A DNA stretch of 64,000 bases. Source: Methanobrevibacter boviskoreani JH1 (GTDB lineage: Archaea > Methanobacteriota > Methanobacteria > Methanobacteriales > Methanobacteriaceae). Made by a program: the position numbers and the translations under genes. The notes under the pieces were generated by a model. It was not told the DNA's origin. It did no database searches and worked only from the letters and a program-made list of their open reading frames with translations. The stretch spans positions 43,382 to 107,381 of the forward strand of contig NZ_BAGX02000016.1 of NCBI RefSeq assembly GCF_000320505.1, written 5' to 3'. Below, one piece after another: positions 9,458-20,100 of the stretch; positions within the stretch are counted from its first letter, which is position 1; each line of letters begins with the position of its first letter.

Positions 9458-11125
9458 ATTAAAACCAAAACCAAATTTATTTTGGTTCTTGTATTAATCA
9501 GTATAATATTTCTTGGTTTAAATGGAATTTCAGCTAATAATTCATGCCAAACATATTATAATGATTCTAATATAGTTGCCAATGTAAGCAATGCATCTGT
9601 TGAATATCATGACATTATCATGGATAAAACCAACTATTGTGAATGTTATAATGATGATGAGAATAATTATTCCGAGTTTGGACAACATGAAATAATATAT
9701 ACAGATCCTATTCATCCGGAGGAATTTGACTTAGAGGATATTCCAGTTCATAATCCGGAACCTGTTAACGATTTACCACCATTTCTCAAGGAAAATATGA
9801 GTAATCTAAAATATCTTAATAATAATATTAATTATGAAAATATTTCCGATGATTCCACTCTAATCACATCTAGCAAACACATCACAACCAACAATTTAAC
9901 CACAACCACAGATGAGGATATTACTTCCGATAGTAATTTGATATCCAATACTAATTACAATTATATTGACATTAATCCCGAATACCCTGAAAACAACTCA
10001 GTTCCACCTAAGAATATTCCGAAACCTATTGGAATAGATCCTTATATTAGTTACTACAATTCAAACCTAACAAACAATAAAGTTAGAGTCAAATTAAAAA
10101 CAAGAGATATTATCTATAATTATGGTGATATAAAAATATTTGATGTGAAATTATTAGATGAAACTGATAATCCTTTAAAAAATCAAATAATATTATTTAC
10201 AATAAATTCAAGAACCTATGTAAAACAGACAGATAATGATGGGCAAGCCAGAATAAAAATTGATTTAAAACCTGGTAGCTATAATATTAATACAACATTT
10301 GTTGGAAATGATTATTATAGTAGTGAAAGTGTTCAAAACAAGATTAAAATTACAAATAAAACTGAAACAAGATTATCTGCCAATAATATTTACATGGTTT
10401 ATAATGAGGATAGAACACATCAGATAAAACTTACTGACAAGAATAACAACTCCTTAATTAATCAAACAGTTAAATTACTAGTCAATAAATACAATACAGA
10501 TAAAAACAACCTAACTAACCAATATAAATCCACAGTTCAATATAATGTTAAAACTAATGAAAAAGGATATGTATCCCTAAAAATTAAGTTAAAGCCGGGA
10601 ATTTACAATATTACAGGAGAATATCTTGGAGATACACATTATTATCCTTCAGCATGTAGTAATTTCCTAACTATTATTTCATATAATAAAGGAAATACGA
10701 AATATGAAGGAGAACCTATTTCCCCTTACCTAATAGAGACCGGTACCTGTCAAAAAAATAATACAATGATAAAAGAACTTGCACAGTCATTAACCAAAGG
10801 AAAGAAAACAACTGTTGAAAAGGCAAATGCAATCTATTCATATGTTAAAGAGAATATCAAATACGAAAACTATTTAAGTTCCAATGGGGCACTAGAAACA
10901 TTAAAACAGAAAACTGGTAATTGTACAGACCAAGCACATTTAATTGTTGCATTATGTAGATCCATAGATATTCCTGCAAGATATTGTTATGGAACTGAAC
11001 ATGTATGGACACAAATCTTAGATAAAGATAATGCAATATGGATTACAGCAGATACAACTACCAAATCATATGGATTCGGTATTTGGAATACTTATCCATT
11101 ATACACAACATATTCATCAATTTAG
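9458..11125 (+). CDS. Secreted Ig-like/transglutaminase-like protein
   Basis: Exported protein: a Lys-rich n-region and hydrophobic core (FILVLVLISIIFLGLNGISA), then an Asn/Thr-rich stretch. Two Ig-like repeats follow (about residues 210-305 and 310-410; each ends with a 'G-x-Y-N-I...Y-x-G-D-x-Y-Y' strand). The C-terminal transglutaminase-like domain carries a plausible Cys-His-Asp triad, C492 (GNCTDQ), H518 (EHVWTQ) and D535 (TADTTT), numbered from the GTG at 9449. This fold is used by pseudomurein endopeptidases, so cell-wall cleavage or cross-linking is possible; no pseudomurein-binding repeat was seen. GAGGTG is followed after 6 bases by ATT (9458), which I take as the start; the alternative is the GTG (9449) inside the ribosome-binding site. 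Confidence 0.85.
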   Translation: MKTKTKFILVLVLISIIFLGLNGISANNSCQTYYNDSNIVANVSNASVEYHDIIMDKTNYCECYNDDENNYSEFGQHEIIYTDPIHPEEFDLEDIPVHNPEPVNDLPPFLKENMSNLKYLNNNINYENISDDSTLITSSKHITTNNLTTTTDEDITSDSNLISNTNYNYIDINPEYPENNSVPPKNIPKPIGIDPYISYYNSNLTNNKVRVKLKTRDIIYNYGDIKIFDVKLLDETDNPLKNQIILFTINSRTYVKQTDNDGQARIKIDLKPGSYNINTTFVGNDYYSSESVQNKIKITNKTETRLSANNIYMVYNEDRTHQIKLTDKNNNSLINQTVKLLVNKYNTDKNNLTNQYKSTVQYNVKTNEKGYVSLKIKLKPGIYNITGEYLGDTHYYPSACSNFLTIISYNKGNTKYEGEPISPYLIETGTCQKNNTMIKELAQSLTKGKKTTVEKANAIYSYVKENIKYENYLSSNGALETLKQKTGNCTDQAHLIVALCRSIDIPARYCYGTEHVWTQILDKDNAIWITADTTTKSYGFGIWNTYPLYTTYSSI

Positions 11126-11155
11126 AAGTTTTAACTTCTATCTTTTCTTTTTTTA
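11123..11155 (+). terminator. Stem-loop plus T-run terminator
   Basis: TAGAAGTT/AACTTCTA inverted repeat starting at the stop codon, followed by tcttttcttttttt. It ends the secreted transglutaminase-like gene. Confidence 0.65.
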
Positions 11156-11391
11156 AATGTCTTTATTAAAAATCTGATTTCAATTAGAAATCTAAAAAAG
11201 AAACATGTGAGATTTATAAAAATCTAACTAGAAATATCTTCAAAAATTAATAAACAATCAAAAGGACTATTTTTTAAAATGAAGTTAAAAAAAAAGATTC
11301 AAAATTAAATATTAGATTTATTATAAAAAAAATTATTAGTTAAATAATAATACTTTAAAATAAAAGTTTAAAAAGGAAATAAAATAGTTTA

Positions 11392-12054
11392 TTATACTCT
11401 TTTTTCAATAATATGTTTAGGATTATCAACTAATGCCCTTAAAGTTTCTTCTTTGCTTAATCCTGCACCAAGACCTATTTTATAAGCTGTATTAAAGTCA
11501 GCTAAATCCTCAGGAGCATGAGAATCCGTATCAATTACAAGAGCATTGCCTACTTCACGAGCTATTTGAGCTACATGACCATTTCCCAAACAATGACCTG
11601 CCCTACAGCTAATCTCTAATGCTATATCATTTTCTTTTGCAATTTCTGCTTCTTCCTTACTAATTAATCCAGGATGTCCTAAAATATCAACATCCTTACA
11701 TGAAACTGCAGCCAAATTAGTTCCTTCAATTACAGGCTCGGATAAAGTTTCACCATGAACTACAACTATTTTAGCTCCAGAATCACGTGCTTTACCTGCT
11801 AATGGCTCAATTGAACTAGGCGGTACATGAGTAATTTCAGCGCCAAGTAAAACATTAATGTCCCAATTGCTATTTATATCATCAATAGCAGCCTGTATTT
11901 CTGATATGTATTCAATGTTTGAATAATCCACATGATCAGTAATAGCTATAGCTTCATGACCTAATACGTATGCTCTTCTTGCAATTTCTGAAGGTAATAA
12001 CTCTCCATCAGAGAATAAACTATGCATATGTAAATCAATTCTTTTATTATTCAT
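11392..12054 (-). CDS. PHP-domain metal-dependent phosphoesterase
   Basis: PHP-superfamily hydrolase, probably a histidinol-phosphatase- or YcdX-like phosphoesterase with a metal cluster. It has the N-terminal [11 protein letters not shown] motif, the ITDHVDYS motif about 30 residues on, an HGE motif (VVVHGETL), LGHPGLIS, and the C-terminal [10 protein letters not shown] segment; these supply the conserved His/Asp/Glu ligands. The length of 220 is typical of the archaeal stand-alone form. I use the ATG at 12054 (GAGG 7 bases upstream) rather than the TTG at 12060. It is monocistronic and divergent from the pantoate kinase gene. Substrate cannot be told. Confidence 0.9.
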   Translation of the reverse strand: MNNKRIDLHMHSLFSDGELLPSEIARRAYVLGHEAIAITDHVDYSNIEYISEIQAAIDDINSNWDINVLLGAEITHVPPSSIEPLAGKARDSGAKIVVVHGETLSEPVIEGTNLAAVSCKDVDILGHPGLISKEEAEIAKENDIALEISCRAGHCLGNGHVAQIAREVGNALVIDTDSHAPEDLADFNTAYKIGLGAGLSKEETLRALVDNPKHIIEKRV

Positions 12055-12211
12055 TTTCAATCCTCAAATAAATCATAAAAAATTCATCTATCATCTTTAA
12101 TATTTTTATTCTTCAATATAACAAATTTCTTTACATTTAATAATATTAAAACAATAATATATAATAATTAATATTTTAATTAAATAAATAAAAATTTTTA
12201 AAGGGGTTTTA

Positions 12212-13093
12212 ATGGTAGAAATTTTTGTTCCATCACATATTACAGGTTTCTTCTCAATTTATCCGAAAAGCAATAAGCTTATTAAAGGATCACTTGGATG
12301 TGGTGTACTACTTGATAAAGGTGTTAAAACAATAATTACAGAAAGTTCCAAAGATGGAGTTAATATAAAGATCAATGGTAAAAAAGACAAATACCATGAG
12401 GTCATCAGTAGAAAAACTATTGACCTAATCAATTCACATTACGATATCAATGAATATTTAGATAAGATAGATGTAAATGGTCTTGAAATCAATCACGAAA
12501 TTCAAGTACCTATAGGCTGTGGATTCGGAACCTCAGCATCATCCTGTCTTGGAACATCACTAGGTCTTAAAGAGGCATTAAGGTTACCTATTGATTATAC
12601 TAAAGCGGGACAATATGGACATTTAAGTGAGGTATCCCTTAATTGCGGACTTGGTGATGTGATAGCCCAGATGTCAAAAGGAATTGTTTTAAGAATAAGA
12701 CCTGGTGCACCAGGAATAGGTAAAACAACCAACATTAAATCTGATTATAAGGTTGTATATAAGTCATTAAGTAAAATAGACACTTCCTCAATTATAACAA
12801 ATCCGGAATTTGAAAAAAGGATAAATGAAGAGGGAATTAAAGCTCAGAAAGCATATGTTAAAGACATAGGTAGTGAAAACTTTATTAGATGTTCTTATGA
12901 ATTCTCAAAAAATATCGGATTATTTAATAGTGAAATTGAAGATATGATTGATGAATTTAACGAATTTTGTATAGGTTCATCTATGGCAATGATTGGGAAT
13001 ACGGTATTCGGCTTTACAAAAGATACAGATTCAATAAGCAAAGAATATTCAATTGCGAATATTGACAATAACGGAATAAGAATAGAGAAGTAA
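12212..13093 (+). CDS. Pantoate kinase (GHMP family)
   Basis: Archaeal PoK, which phosphorylates pantoate to 4-phosphopantoate in the archaeal coenzyme A route, where it replaces the bacterial order of reactions. The GHMP ATP-binding loop is PIGCGFGTSASS (residues 100-111), with an N-terminal PSHITGFF-x-IY motif characteristic of the family and LGDVIAQMSKGIVLR further on. The length of 293 fits. AAAGGGG precedes the ATG. The methyltransferase gene starts 66 bases downstream on the same strand. The assignment rests on motif recognition; another archaeal GHMP kinase is a less likely alternative. Confidence 0.85.
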   Translation: MVEIFVPSHITGFFSIYPKSNKLIKGSLGCGVLLDKGVKTIITESSKDGVNIKINGKKDKYHEVISRKTIDLINSHYDINEYLDKIDVNGLEINHEIQVPIGCGFGTSASSCLGTSLGLKEALRLPIDYTKAGQYGHLSEVSLNCGLGDVIAQMSKGIVLRIRPGAPGIGKTTNIKSDYKVVYKSLSKIDTSSIITNPEFEKRINEEGIKAQKAYVKDIGSENFIRCSYEFSKNIGLFNSEIEDMIDEFNEFCIGSSMAMIGNTVFGFTKDTDSISKEYSIANIDNNGIRIEK

Positions 13094-13159
13094 AAAGCTG
13101 AATTGATAGTAATGGAATAAAGATAGAAAAAACAATTAAAGTTAATAATCTGTGATATA

Positions 13160-13696
13160 ATGATTAAACTTAACTATGACATTAAATTATATAGAAAATC
13201 CCTTATGAAAATATTAAAACCTACCGATACTGTAATAGAATTAGGCTGTCATGTTGGTGGAAGCTCTAAGATTATTGCTGAAATTTTAGAAGATGGACAG
13301 TTAATATCATTAGACAATAGTCCTGAGGCAATAAATAAAATGGAAAAACTTCAGGAAGAGTATTCAAATATTAAATTTATAAGTGGTGATGTCCGCCTAC
13401 ATGACATAATTCAAGAAGTATATAAGATTACTCAGAGTGCTGATGTTTTATCAGTAGATCTAGGTGGAGGATATCACCCAGATACTGTTTTTAAAGTTTA
13501 TTATATATGGTCCTCAACGTTTAAACCTAGAGACTCAATTATCCGAAATAAAGGAATAATAGATTTTGTAAACACCGCCCAATTAGAGGAGAATATAGTT
13601 TCAGAAAAAGGTTACCTTGATAGCTATAATGACGAAGGTATACCGCCACAGATTAAGGAGTTTAATCTTTGGACAAATTCTCTAAAAAACAAATAA
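13160..13696 (+). CDS. Class I SAM-dependent methyltransferase-like protein
   Basis: Small Rossmann-fold methyltransferase. Motif I is VIELGCHVGGSS (25-36), motif II is the acidic ISLDNSPEAI (about 49-58), and an ISGDVR motif III-like strand follows. The chain continues with 'ADVLSVDLGGGYHPDTVFKVYYIW', and the tail 'GIPPQIKEFNLWTNSLKNK' has no clear catalytic signature. The protein is short (178 aa) and may act on a small molecule or RNA. It lies downstream of the pantoate kinase and may be cotranscribed with it. A T-rich run (about 13711-13729) follows the stop. Confidence 0.75.
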   Translation: MIKLNYDIKLYRKSLMKILKPTDTVIELGCHVGGSSKIIAEILEDGQLISLDNSPEAINKMEKLQEEYSNIKFISGDVRLHDIIQEVYKITQSADVLSVDLGGGYHPDTVFKVYYIWSSTFKPRDSIIRNKGIIDFVNTAQLEENIVSEKGYLDSYNDEGIPPQIKEFNLWTNSLKNK

Positions 13697-14031
13697 AATT
13701 ACTAAATACTACTTTTATCCTTTTTTTATAATGTAATTTCTTAATTTAATAGAAAAATCATTAAATGAAAAAATTATGAAAACAATGTAAAAAAAAAAAT
13801 AAACATAAACTAAAATAAATTAATTAGAAACTAGTTTTGACCTTATTTTATTTTAAAACTTATAGAATTTACAAATTCAATTAAGACACCTAAAAATAAA
13901 AATCAAATCAAATGTACAAAAATAAACATTTTATAAAAGTTTATAAATCTTATTTTATAAAAACTGTATTAATATCTATTAAATTAAAAAAATAGATATT
14001 TTAAAAATAATTTAAAAAGTGAGACAAAAAT
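13697..14031. other. Gene-free spacer with promoter of the aroA'-aroB' genes
   Basis: Nothing coding. TTTATAAA near 13940 and TTTATAAA near 13954 are TATA candidates for the downstream gene. Confidence 0.4.
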
Positions 14032-14823
14032 ATGATAGGTAAGAAAATACGATTAGAACGTATTATAAATCGTAAAACTGGAAGGACAGTTATAGCACCT
14101 ATGGACCATGGTGTATCAGACGGTCCTGTTAAAGGTATTGTAAACATTGATAAAACCATTGAGAATATCTCCAAAGGTGGAGCAAATGCAGTACTCATGC
14201 ATAAAGGTATTGTGGAAAATGGTCATAGAGGATATGGTAATGATATTGGTCTTATTATCCATTTATCAGCAAGTACCTCTTTAAGTACAGACCCTAATAA
14301 TAAGGTTATCGTAACCTCTGTTGAAAGAGCTATACAACTTGGCGCAGATGCAGTGTCCATACATGTAAATGTAGGTTCCGAAACTGAACCATACATGTTA
14401 GAATCTTTAGGAGAAGTTGCTGAAACCTGCAGTCAATGGGGTATGCCACTTCTTGCAATGATGTACCCACGTGGACCTAATATAAAAGATGAACATGATG
14501 TTAATCTTGTAAAACATGCAGCACGTGTAGGTGCAGAACTTGGAGCAGATATTGTAAAAACCAATTATACTGGAGATCCAGCTAGTTTTGAAGAGGTTGT
14601 GGAAGGTGCATTAGTACCTGTCATTATTGCAGGTGGTCCTAGTGTAGATTCAAATAAAGATTTACTCCAAATGACCAAAGATTCCATTGAAGTCGGCGGT
14701 GCAGGAGTAGCATTTGGCCGTAATTTCTTCCAAGCTGAAAATCCTGAAAAGATAACAAAAGCAGTTTCAAGTATTGTACATGATAATGTTGATGTTGAAG
14801 ATGCTTTAGAAATACTTAAATAA
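14032..14823 (+). CDS. aroA': 2-amino-3,7-dideoxy-D-threo-hept-6-ulosonate synthase
   Basis: Class I aldolase of the archaeal alternative route to aromatic amino acids. It condenses a 6-deoxy-5-ketofructose phosphate with aspartate semialdehyde to give the ADH intermediate used by the next gene's product. The fold is a TIM barrel: [11 protein letters not shown] near residues 22-32, the Schiff-base lysine K176 in IVKTNYTGD, then [10 protein letters not shown] and [13 protein letters not shown] phosphate-binding loops. The length (263) is usual. It is followed 97 bases later by aroB', its pathway partner, on the same strand. Confidence 0.95.
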   Translation: MIGKKIRLERIINRKTGRTVIAPMDHGVSDGPVKGIVNIDKTIENISKGGANAVLMHKGIVENGHRGYGNDIGLIIHLSASTSLSTDPNNKVIVTSVERAIQLGADAVSIHVNVGSETEPYMLESLGEVAETCSQWGMPLLAMMYPRGPNIKDEHDVNLVKHAARVGAELGADIVKTNYTGDPASFEEVVEGALVPVIIAGGPSVDSNKDLLQMTKDSIEVGGAGVAFGRNFFQAENPEKITKAVSSIVHDNVDVEDALEILK

Positions 14824-14920
14824 ACCAAAAAATATCAAAAAATAAATTAAATATATAAATACCTATCATATAGGATTTATAAAATTTAATCTATTTTCAA
14901 AATCAAAAAGGAGATATGTA

Positions 14921-16057
14921 ATGTCAGAAAAATTTGCTTGGATATTAAACCCACTAAGTAGTTGGGATGAAACAAAAGAAATGATTACAACATCTCTTGA
15001 ATCTGGAATTGACCATATTGTAAATTTTTCAAGTGAAAATAATGAGAACATAAGAAAACTTGGAAATATAAATATTGTATCAAATAGTGAAGATAGTGAT
15101 ATTTATCTTGTTGGTATTTCCTCTGAGGGAGATGGAACACTTGAATTAGATGAAAATTTAGATAAATCTAAAGATTTAGCTGAGGCAAAAAAATTTAAAA
15201 ACTTAAATAAACCAGTATGTGCCTATATAGAGATAACTGATAAGAATCATGAACAGTTAGCAGTTAAACTTGGAGATTATTGTGATTATTTAATTCTTGT
15301 TGGAAAAGATTGGACTGTAATCCCACTTGAAAACATTATTGCTGACTTACAAACTAAAGATGTTAAACTCATAGCAGCTGTAGAATCTGTAGAAGATGCA
15401 AAAGTAGCAATTGAAACTTTAGAAGTAGGTACAGATGGTGTTATCTTTGAACCTAAAGACTTTAATCAGATCAAAGAAATTTCAAAATTGATTGAGAATT
15501 TATCTCAGGAAACTTATAGTCTTAAAGATGCAACAGTCACCAATGTAACCCCACTTGGCTCAGGCGATAGAGTTTGCATAGATACTACTGCAATAATGGA
15601 ACCAGGTGAGGGAATGCTTATTGGTTCATATTCAAAAGCTATGATTTTTGTTCACTCCGAAAGTTTAGAAAGTGAATATGTGGCATCAAGACCTTTTAGA
15701 GTTAATGCAGGACCAGTTCAAGCATATGTAATGGTTCCTGGTGGAAAAACACGTTATCTATCAGAGCTTGAAGTTGGAGATGAAGTATTAATAGTCAATA
15801 CTGATGGTGAAACAAGAAAGGCTTATGTTGGTAGATCTAAAATAGAAAAAAGACCACTCCTATTAATTGAAGCAGAATATGAAGATGTAAAAATCAAAAC
15901 ATTAGTTCAAAATGCTGAGACAATTCGTGTAGTAGATAACGATGGAAAACCTTTATCTGTTGCTGACTTGAAAAAAGGAGATAAGATTAAGGTCTTCATA
16001 GATCAAAAAGCTCGCCATTTTGGAATGAGTATTGATGAAAATATTATTGAAAAATAG
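14921..16057 (+). CDS. aroB': 3-dehydroquinate synthase II (archaeal type)
   Basis: It converts the ADH product of the preceding gene to 3-dehydroquinate with NAD (oxidative deamination and cyclisation), feeding the shikimate pathway. It has the archaeal family's features: KFAWILNP at the start, the 'GTDGVIFEPKDFNQIKEI' middle segment, and a conserved C-terminal block including 'GSYSKAMIFVHSESLESEYVASRPFRVNAGPVQAY' and 'PGGKTRYLSEL'. The length (378) fits. AAGGAGATATGTA precedes the ATG. A strong stem-loop terminator follows at 16089. Confidence 0.95.
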   Translation: MSEKFAWILNPLSSWDETKEMITTSLESGIDHIVNFSSENNENIRKLGNINIVSNSEDSDIYLVGISSEGDGTLELDENLDKSKDLAEAKKFKNLNKPVCAYIEITDKNHEQLAVKLGDYCDYLILVGKDWTVIPLENIIADLQTKDVKLIAAVESVEDAKVAIETLEVGTDGVIFEPKDFNQIKEISKLIENLSQETYSLKDATVTNVTPLGSGDRVCIDTTAIMEPGEGMLIGSYSKAMIFVHSESLESEYVASRPFRVNAGPVQAYVMVPGGKTRYLSELEVGDEVLIVNTDGETRKAYVGRSKIEKRPLLLIEAEYEDVKIKTLVQNAETIRVVDNDGKPLSVADLKKGDKIKVFIDQKARHFGMSIDENIIEK

Positions 16058-16088
16058 ATACTTTTTATAAATTCAAAAAAACACAATA

Positions 16089-16127
16089 AAATTAAGTTTT
16101 TAACTTAATTTTTATATTTTTTCTTAA
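16089..16127 (+). terminator. Stem-loop plus T-run terminator after aroB'
   Basis: AAATTAAGTT-TTT-AACTTAATTT: a perfect 10-bp stem (16089-16111) followed by tttatattttttctt. It separates aroB' from thpR. Confidence 0.7.
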
Positions 16128-16155
16128 AAACAACTACTTTTTTTATGATGATATT

Positions 16156-16716
16156 ATGAGTGATAATATTCGAAGTTTTCTTGCAATTGAAGTAGATAAA
16201 AACCTTCTTAACAAAATCAACACAATTGAAGATGATTTTAAACAAATTGACGCCAATATTAAATATGTTCCAAGTAAAAACATGCATTTTACACTAAAAT
16301 TCTTTGGAAACATTGATTTAGAAATGATAGACAAGATTTCAAAATCAATAGAAAAAGTAATTAAAAACTATGAGCCATTTGGACTAAAAATTAAAGGATC
16401 AGGTGCATTTCCAAATGAAAAAAGAATAAAAGTTATTTGGATTGGAATTGAGGAAAACCCAGAACTTAAAAGTCTTCAAAAGGAATTAGATCATGAGTTT
16501 AACAAATTAGGTTTTAATCTCGAAAGAAATTATATTTCTCACTTAACAATCGGTAGAATGAAAAGCGGAAGGAATAAGAATCAGGTCCAGAATAAAATTA
16601 AAAAATATAGGGATTATGAGATTGGTGATATGTGTGTTAGGAAAATATATCTTAAAAAAAGTACATTAACACCGAATGGTCCAATATATGAAAATATAAA
16701 AGAGTTTAATCTTTAA
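16156..16716 (+). CDS. thpR: RNA 2',3'-cyclic phosphodiesterase (2H family)
   Basis: 2H phosphoesterase (LigT/ThpR), which opens 2',3'-cyclic phosphates on RNA. The two diagnostic HxT motifs are H44-F-T46 (MHFTLKFFG) and H129-L-T131 (HLTIGRMK), about 85 residues apart as expected. Other family features are SFLAIEVD at the N terminus and FPNEKRIKVIWIGIEE in the middle. The length of 186 is standard. In related methanogens thpR sits near cca, aroB' and metG genes; here three giant surface-protein genes separate it from cca. Confidence 0.93.
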   Translation: MSDNIRSFLAIEVDKNLLNKINTIEDDFKQIDANIKYVPSKNMHFTLKFFGNIDLEMIDKISKSIEKVIKNYEPFGLKIKGSGAFPNEKRIKVIWIGIEENPELKSLQKELDHEFNKLGFNLERNYISHLTIGRMKSGRNKNQVQNKIKKYRDYEIGDMCVRKIYLKKSTLTPNGPIYENIKEFNL

Positions 16717-16783
16717 ACTTTATAATTTCTAATTATCCACTTTTAATATAAACATGATTTAAATCAATTCTATTTAAATATAA

Positions 16784-16853
16784 AAATATAACTTTAAACT
16801 AATTTTTATAATCTTATTCTAATTCAATCATCATAATTTTAGAAATAAAAGAA
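16784..16853. repeat. 70-bp direct repeat, copy 1
   Basis: Its near-identical copy lies at 16897-16966 (one mismatch seen, 113-bp period). The repeat is AT-rich and non-coding, between thpR and the end of the first giant surface-protein gene. It is probably a recent local duplication. Confidence 0.85.
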
Positions 16854-16896
16854 TTATATTTATGTAAAAATTTTAAAAAAAAATCAGTCAAAACAT

Positions 16897-16966
16897 AAAT
16901 ATAACTTTAAACTAATTTTTATAATCTTATTCTAATTCAATCATTATAATTTTAGAAATAAAAGAA
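16897..16966. repeat. 70-bp direct repeat, copy 2
   Basis: Second copy of the unit at 16784-16853. The segment between the copies (43 bp) is unrelated AT-rich sequence. Confidence 0.85.
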
Positions 16967-17076
16967 AATTTACCTAAAACTTAATATATTCTTCTAATTT
17001 TTTAAATTAAAAAAGAACACTGATTAAATAAAATAGGCAAAATGAAAAATTCTAAAAATAATTAATTTAAAAAAAA

Positions 17077-17102
17077 GAAAAAATAGTCAAAAGATTGACT
17101 AT
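17077..17102 (-). terminator. Stem-loop terminator of the first giant surface-protein gene
   Basis: ATAGTCAA-AAGA-TTGACTAT, an 8-bp perfect stem with a 4-base loop (17083-17102), followed on the minus strand by a T6 run. It sits just after the stop codon. Confidence 0.75.
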
Positions 17103-17119
17103 CTTAAAAAATCCGATTT

Positions 17120-20100
17120 TTATTTTCTTACAGTTATCTTGCTGTTCATTGTCTTAGCATTAAAGGTACCGTCACCTGCAAATGCAGTCTTAATGGTATA
17201 AGTACCTGCCTTGGTAAATCTAACTTTCAAAGTAGCTTTACCATTCTTGTCAGTCTTTAAGGTATATGTCTTACCATTAACAGTAACCTTTAATGTTCTA
17301 CCAATAGCATTAACATAAGATGATTTATCAATTGCCTTAACACCTTTTAAATTGAAGGTTAGGGTCCTGTAAGATCTAACTTTAACAGGATTGGTTCCTT
17401 TAACAGTGATAGTGGAAGATTTTTTAGTAACTGTAATCTTATTTACAACAAAACTACCGTTACACTCATCATCACCTAAAAATGCAGTAGCAAAAGTATA
17501 GACACCTGCATTTGCAAGGTTGATTTGAAGACGAGCACCACCGTTTTCATCGGTTGTACGATTGTAAACCTTACCATTAAAACCAATACTAATATGTTTA
17601 CCAGCTAAAGCATTACCCTCAGAATCCTTAAGTGCAACAACAAAGTATCCACCACGCTCACCTTTATAATAATCAACAGCAGTCTGATTAAAATCAGAAG
17701 AAACAATTTGAGTAGCTAATTTTTCAGGTCTAGGAACCATTAAAACTTCAATAGATTTATTATTAGCTAAATAAGGATTTTTTCCATCATATACAGCTGT
17801 TAGATTAATATTACCAGATAAACCACTGATTTTTGCCATACCATTGTCATCTGTAACTAATGTTTGATTAACCGGTGTACCGTTAATTAAATAACCGATA
17901 TCTGCATTATTAATAGGATTACCATTAGCATCAACTAATTTAACAATAACATTAGCTTTATTATCAAAACTAAATTCAAAATTAGTTGGAATTAATACTG
18001 ATACTTTGGTTTCTACGTTTGATGGTAAATAATCATCAGTTCCTTTGTAACTTAATACTACATCATGATCTCCTAAGGTATTAAATTCTTCAGGAGTAAA
18101 TTCAACTTTACCACCGGTAACAGTAACTTGATAATCTACACCATCAATATTAACTAAAACATCACCGTCAATTGGATTAGAATCCTCATCAGTTAATGTA
18201 ATTACAGCAGCATTACCTCCAATAACAACATTTGGAGTAATATTAAGTTTTGATGACTTATAGATTGTAGTATTATAAGTTAATACTTGATCATCTACAG
18301 TAACATTTAATGTTTTATTACCGGTACTTGGGAAAGCAAATTCCACATTAACTGGACCACTAATATTACCATTTAAAGGAGTAATTGTACCATCATCACT
18401 TTCAAATTTAAAAGTTCTTACTGGTAAATTACCATTATAATCAGTTAAGTTTTCACCATCAAATCTTTTAAAGGAGAGTGTTGTATTTTGTGCTAAGTTT
18501 CCATTTGTAACATTATCTAATGTTAAAACTAACCAGTTTCTGAAATTAACAGTACTTGATTTAGAAGCATTTACAAATGTATAAACAGGTTGACTATTAT
18601 TTCCAAACCAATTGTTTTCAAAGCTAATGTTACCTAATGCAATGTTCTGATATAAGCTTACATAAAATTTACCATTAGAGTTTTTAGTACTCTCATTAAA
18701 CAGTATTACATTGTTAGACATTAAAACATTAGTTCCATTATAGGCTATTGAAATTGTAATATTTGTAATATTATTAAATACACATCCATCCACTAATCCG
18801 AAACCATCTTTAATGTTACTTATTTGGAATGCTTGAATATTATTAAATGTAGAATTGACAATAGTAGTATTTCCCATTAAATTAACGGAAATACCATCAG
18901 TTCCCCATTTTTGTTGACGATATCTATTACCATATTTATCAGTATCCATTACTTCAGGATGATCTTCAAATATATCATTTGAATATATGATAGTTCCATT
19001 GTTAAATAGATTATTGGAAAATAGTGGGTTATCTACTCTTGAAGGTCCCCACCATGATGCTTTTTGACCATATCCTACATTTCCTTTACCAATAATGTCC
19101 AATACTTCACTTCTGGTTTTGTTACTTGTAACAAATTTGGTTTCATTTACCTCAGCATTGCCAGTGTTATAGATTCTGTAGAAGAAGCCCATATAGCCGG
19201 AACGTAAATCATCCTCAAATAAAGAAGATAAAATAGTCATCTTACCACTATTATAGATAGTACACTGACTTGCATGGTTTAATATGAAACTTGAATTGAT
19301 AATTTCTAATTCACCAGTATTATAGATTGCTGAAGCAATTTTAGAGTCTCCGTTATTAAAGAATGTAGAATTAACAACAGTTAATTTACCGTCATTATTA
19401 AATACTCCACCATTATAACCATTGTTCTTTGTAAAGTTAACATTTTCAATATATGCATTAGCCCCATTTGGGATAATTATATTATCAGATACTGGAGTAT
19501 TCATATTACTTTGATTGTATTTAATTACTCCACTAGTAAATGTTAAGTTAGATAATACAAATTTGCCAGCACCAGGGGTGAGAGTAATTGAAGGTTGGAA
19601 TACAGTATCTATTGGAGTTTCATCCATTATAGTTTTATCCATTCCTCTACCATTAATTGTAATATAAACGTTACCAGAAAAGTTTAAGTTAACATTACCT
19701 GCACCGGTGAAATTACCTTCTAATAATTCAAGGAAAATATTTCTTGAATTCATAATACCTACTTCATATGCATGATTTATAGTTTTAAATGGATTATCAA
19801 TAGAACCATCACCAGTTTCATCTGATCCATTAGGAGATACATATAAGGTAATGTTTTCACGTTGACTTACAATATTTACTGTAATAGTACTCTTTTTGCT
19901 TGTAGAATTACTTCCTCCTAAAGAGTAGGTACCATTTAAAGTATATGTTCCATTACTAAATCCAACATAAATTAAGGTTGAAGTTCCATTGATTAATGGA
20001 GATTGACCTAAATAAGTACCATTAATATAGAATAATACATATCCACCAGATATCTTATTACCCATATCATCGGTAACAGTTGCAGATAAGTTATCTGACA

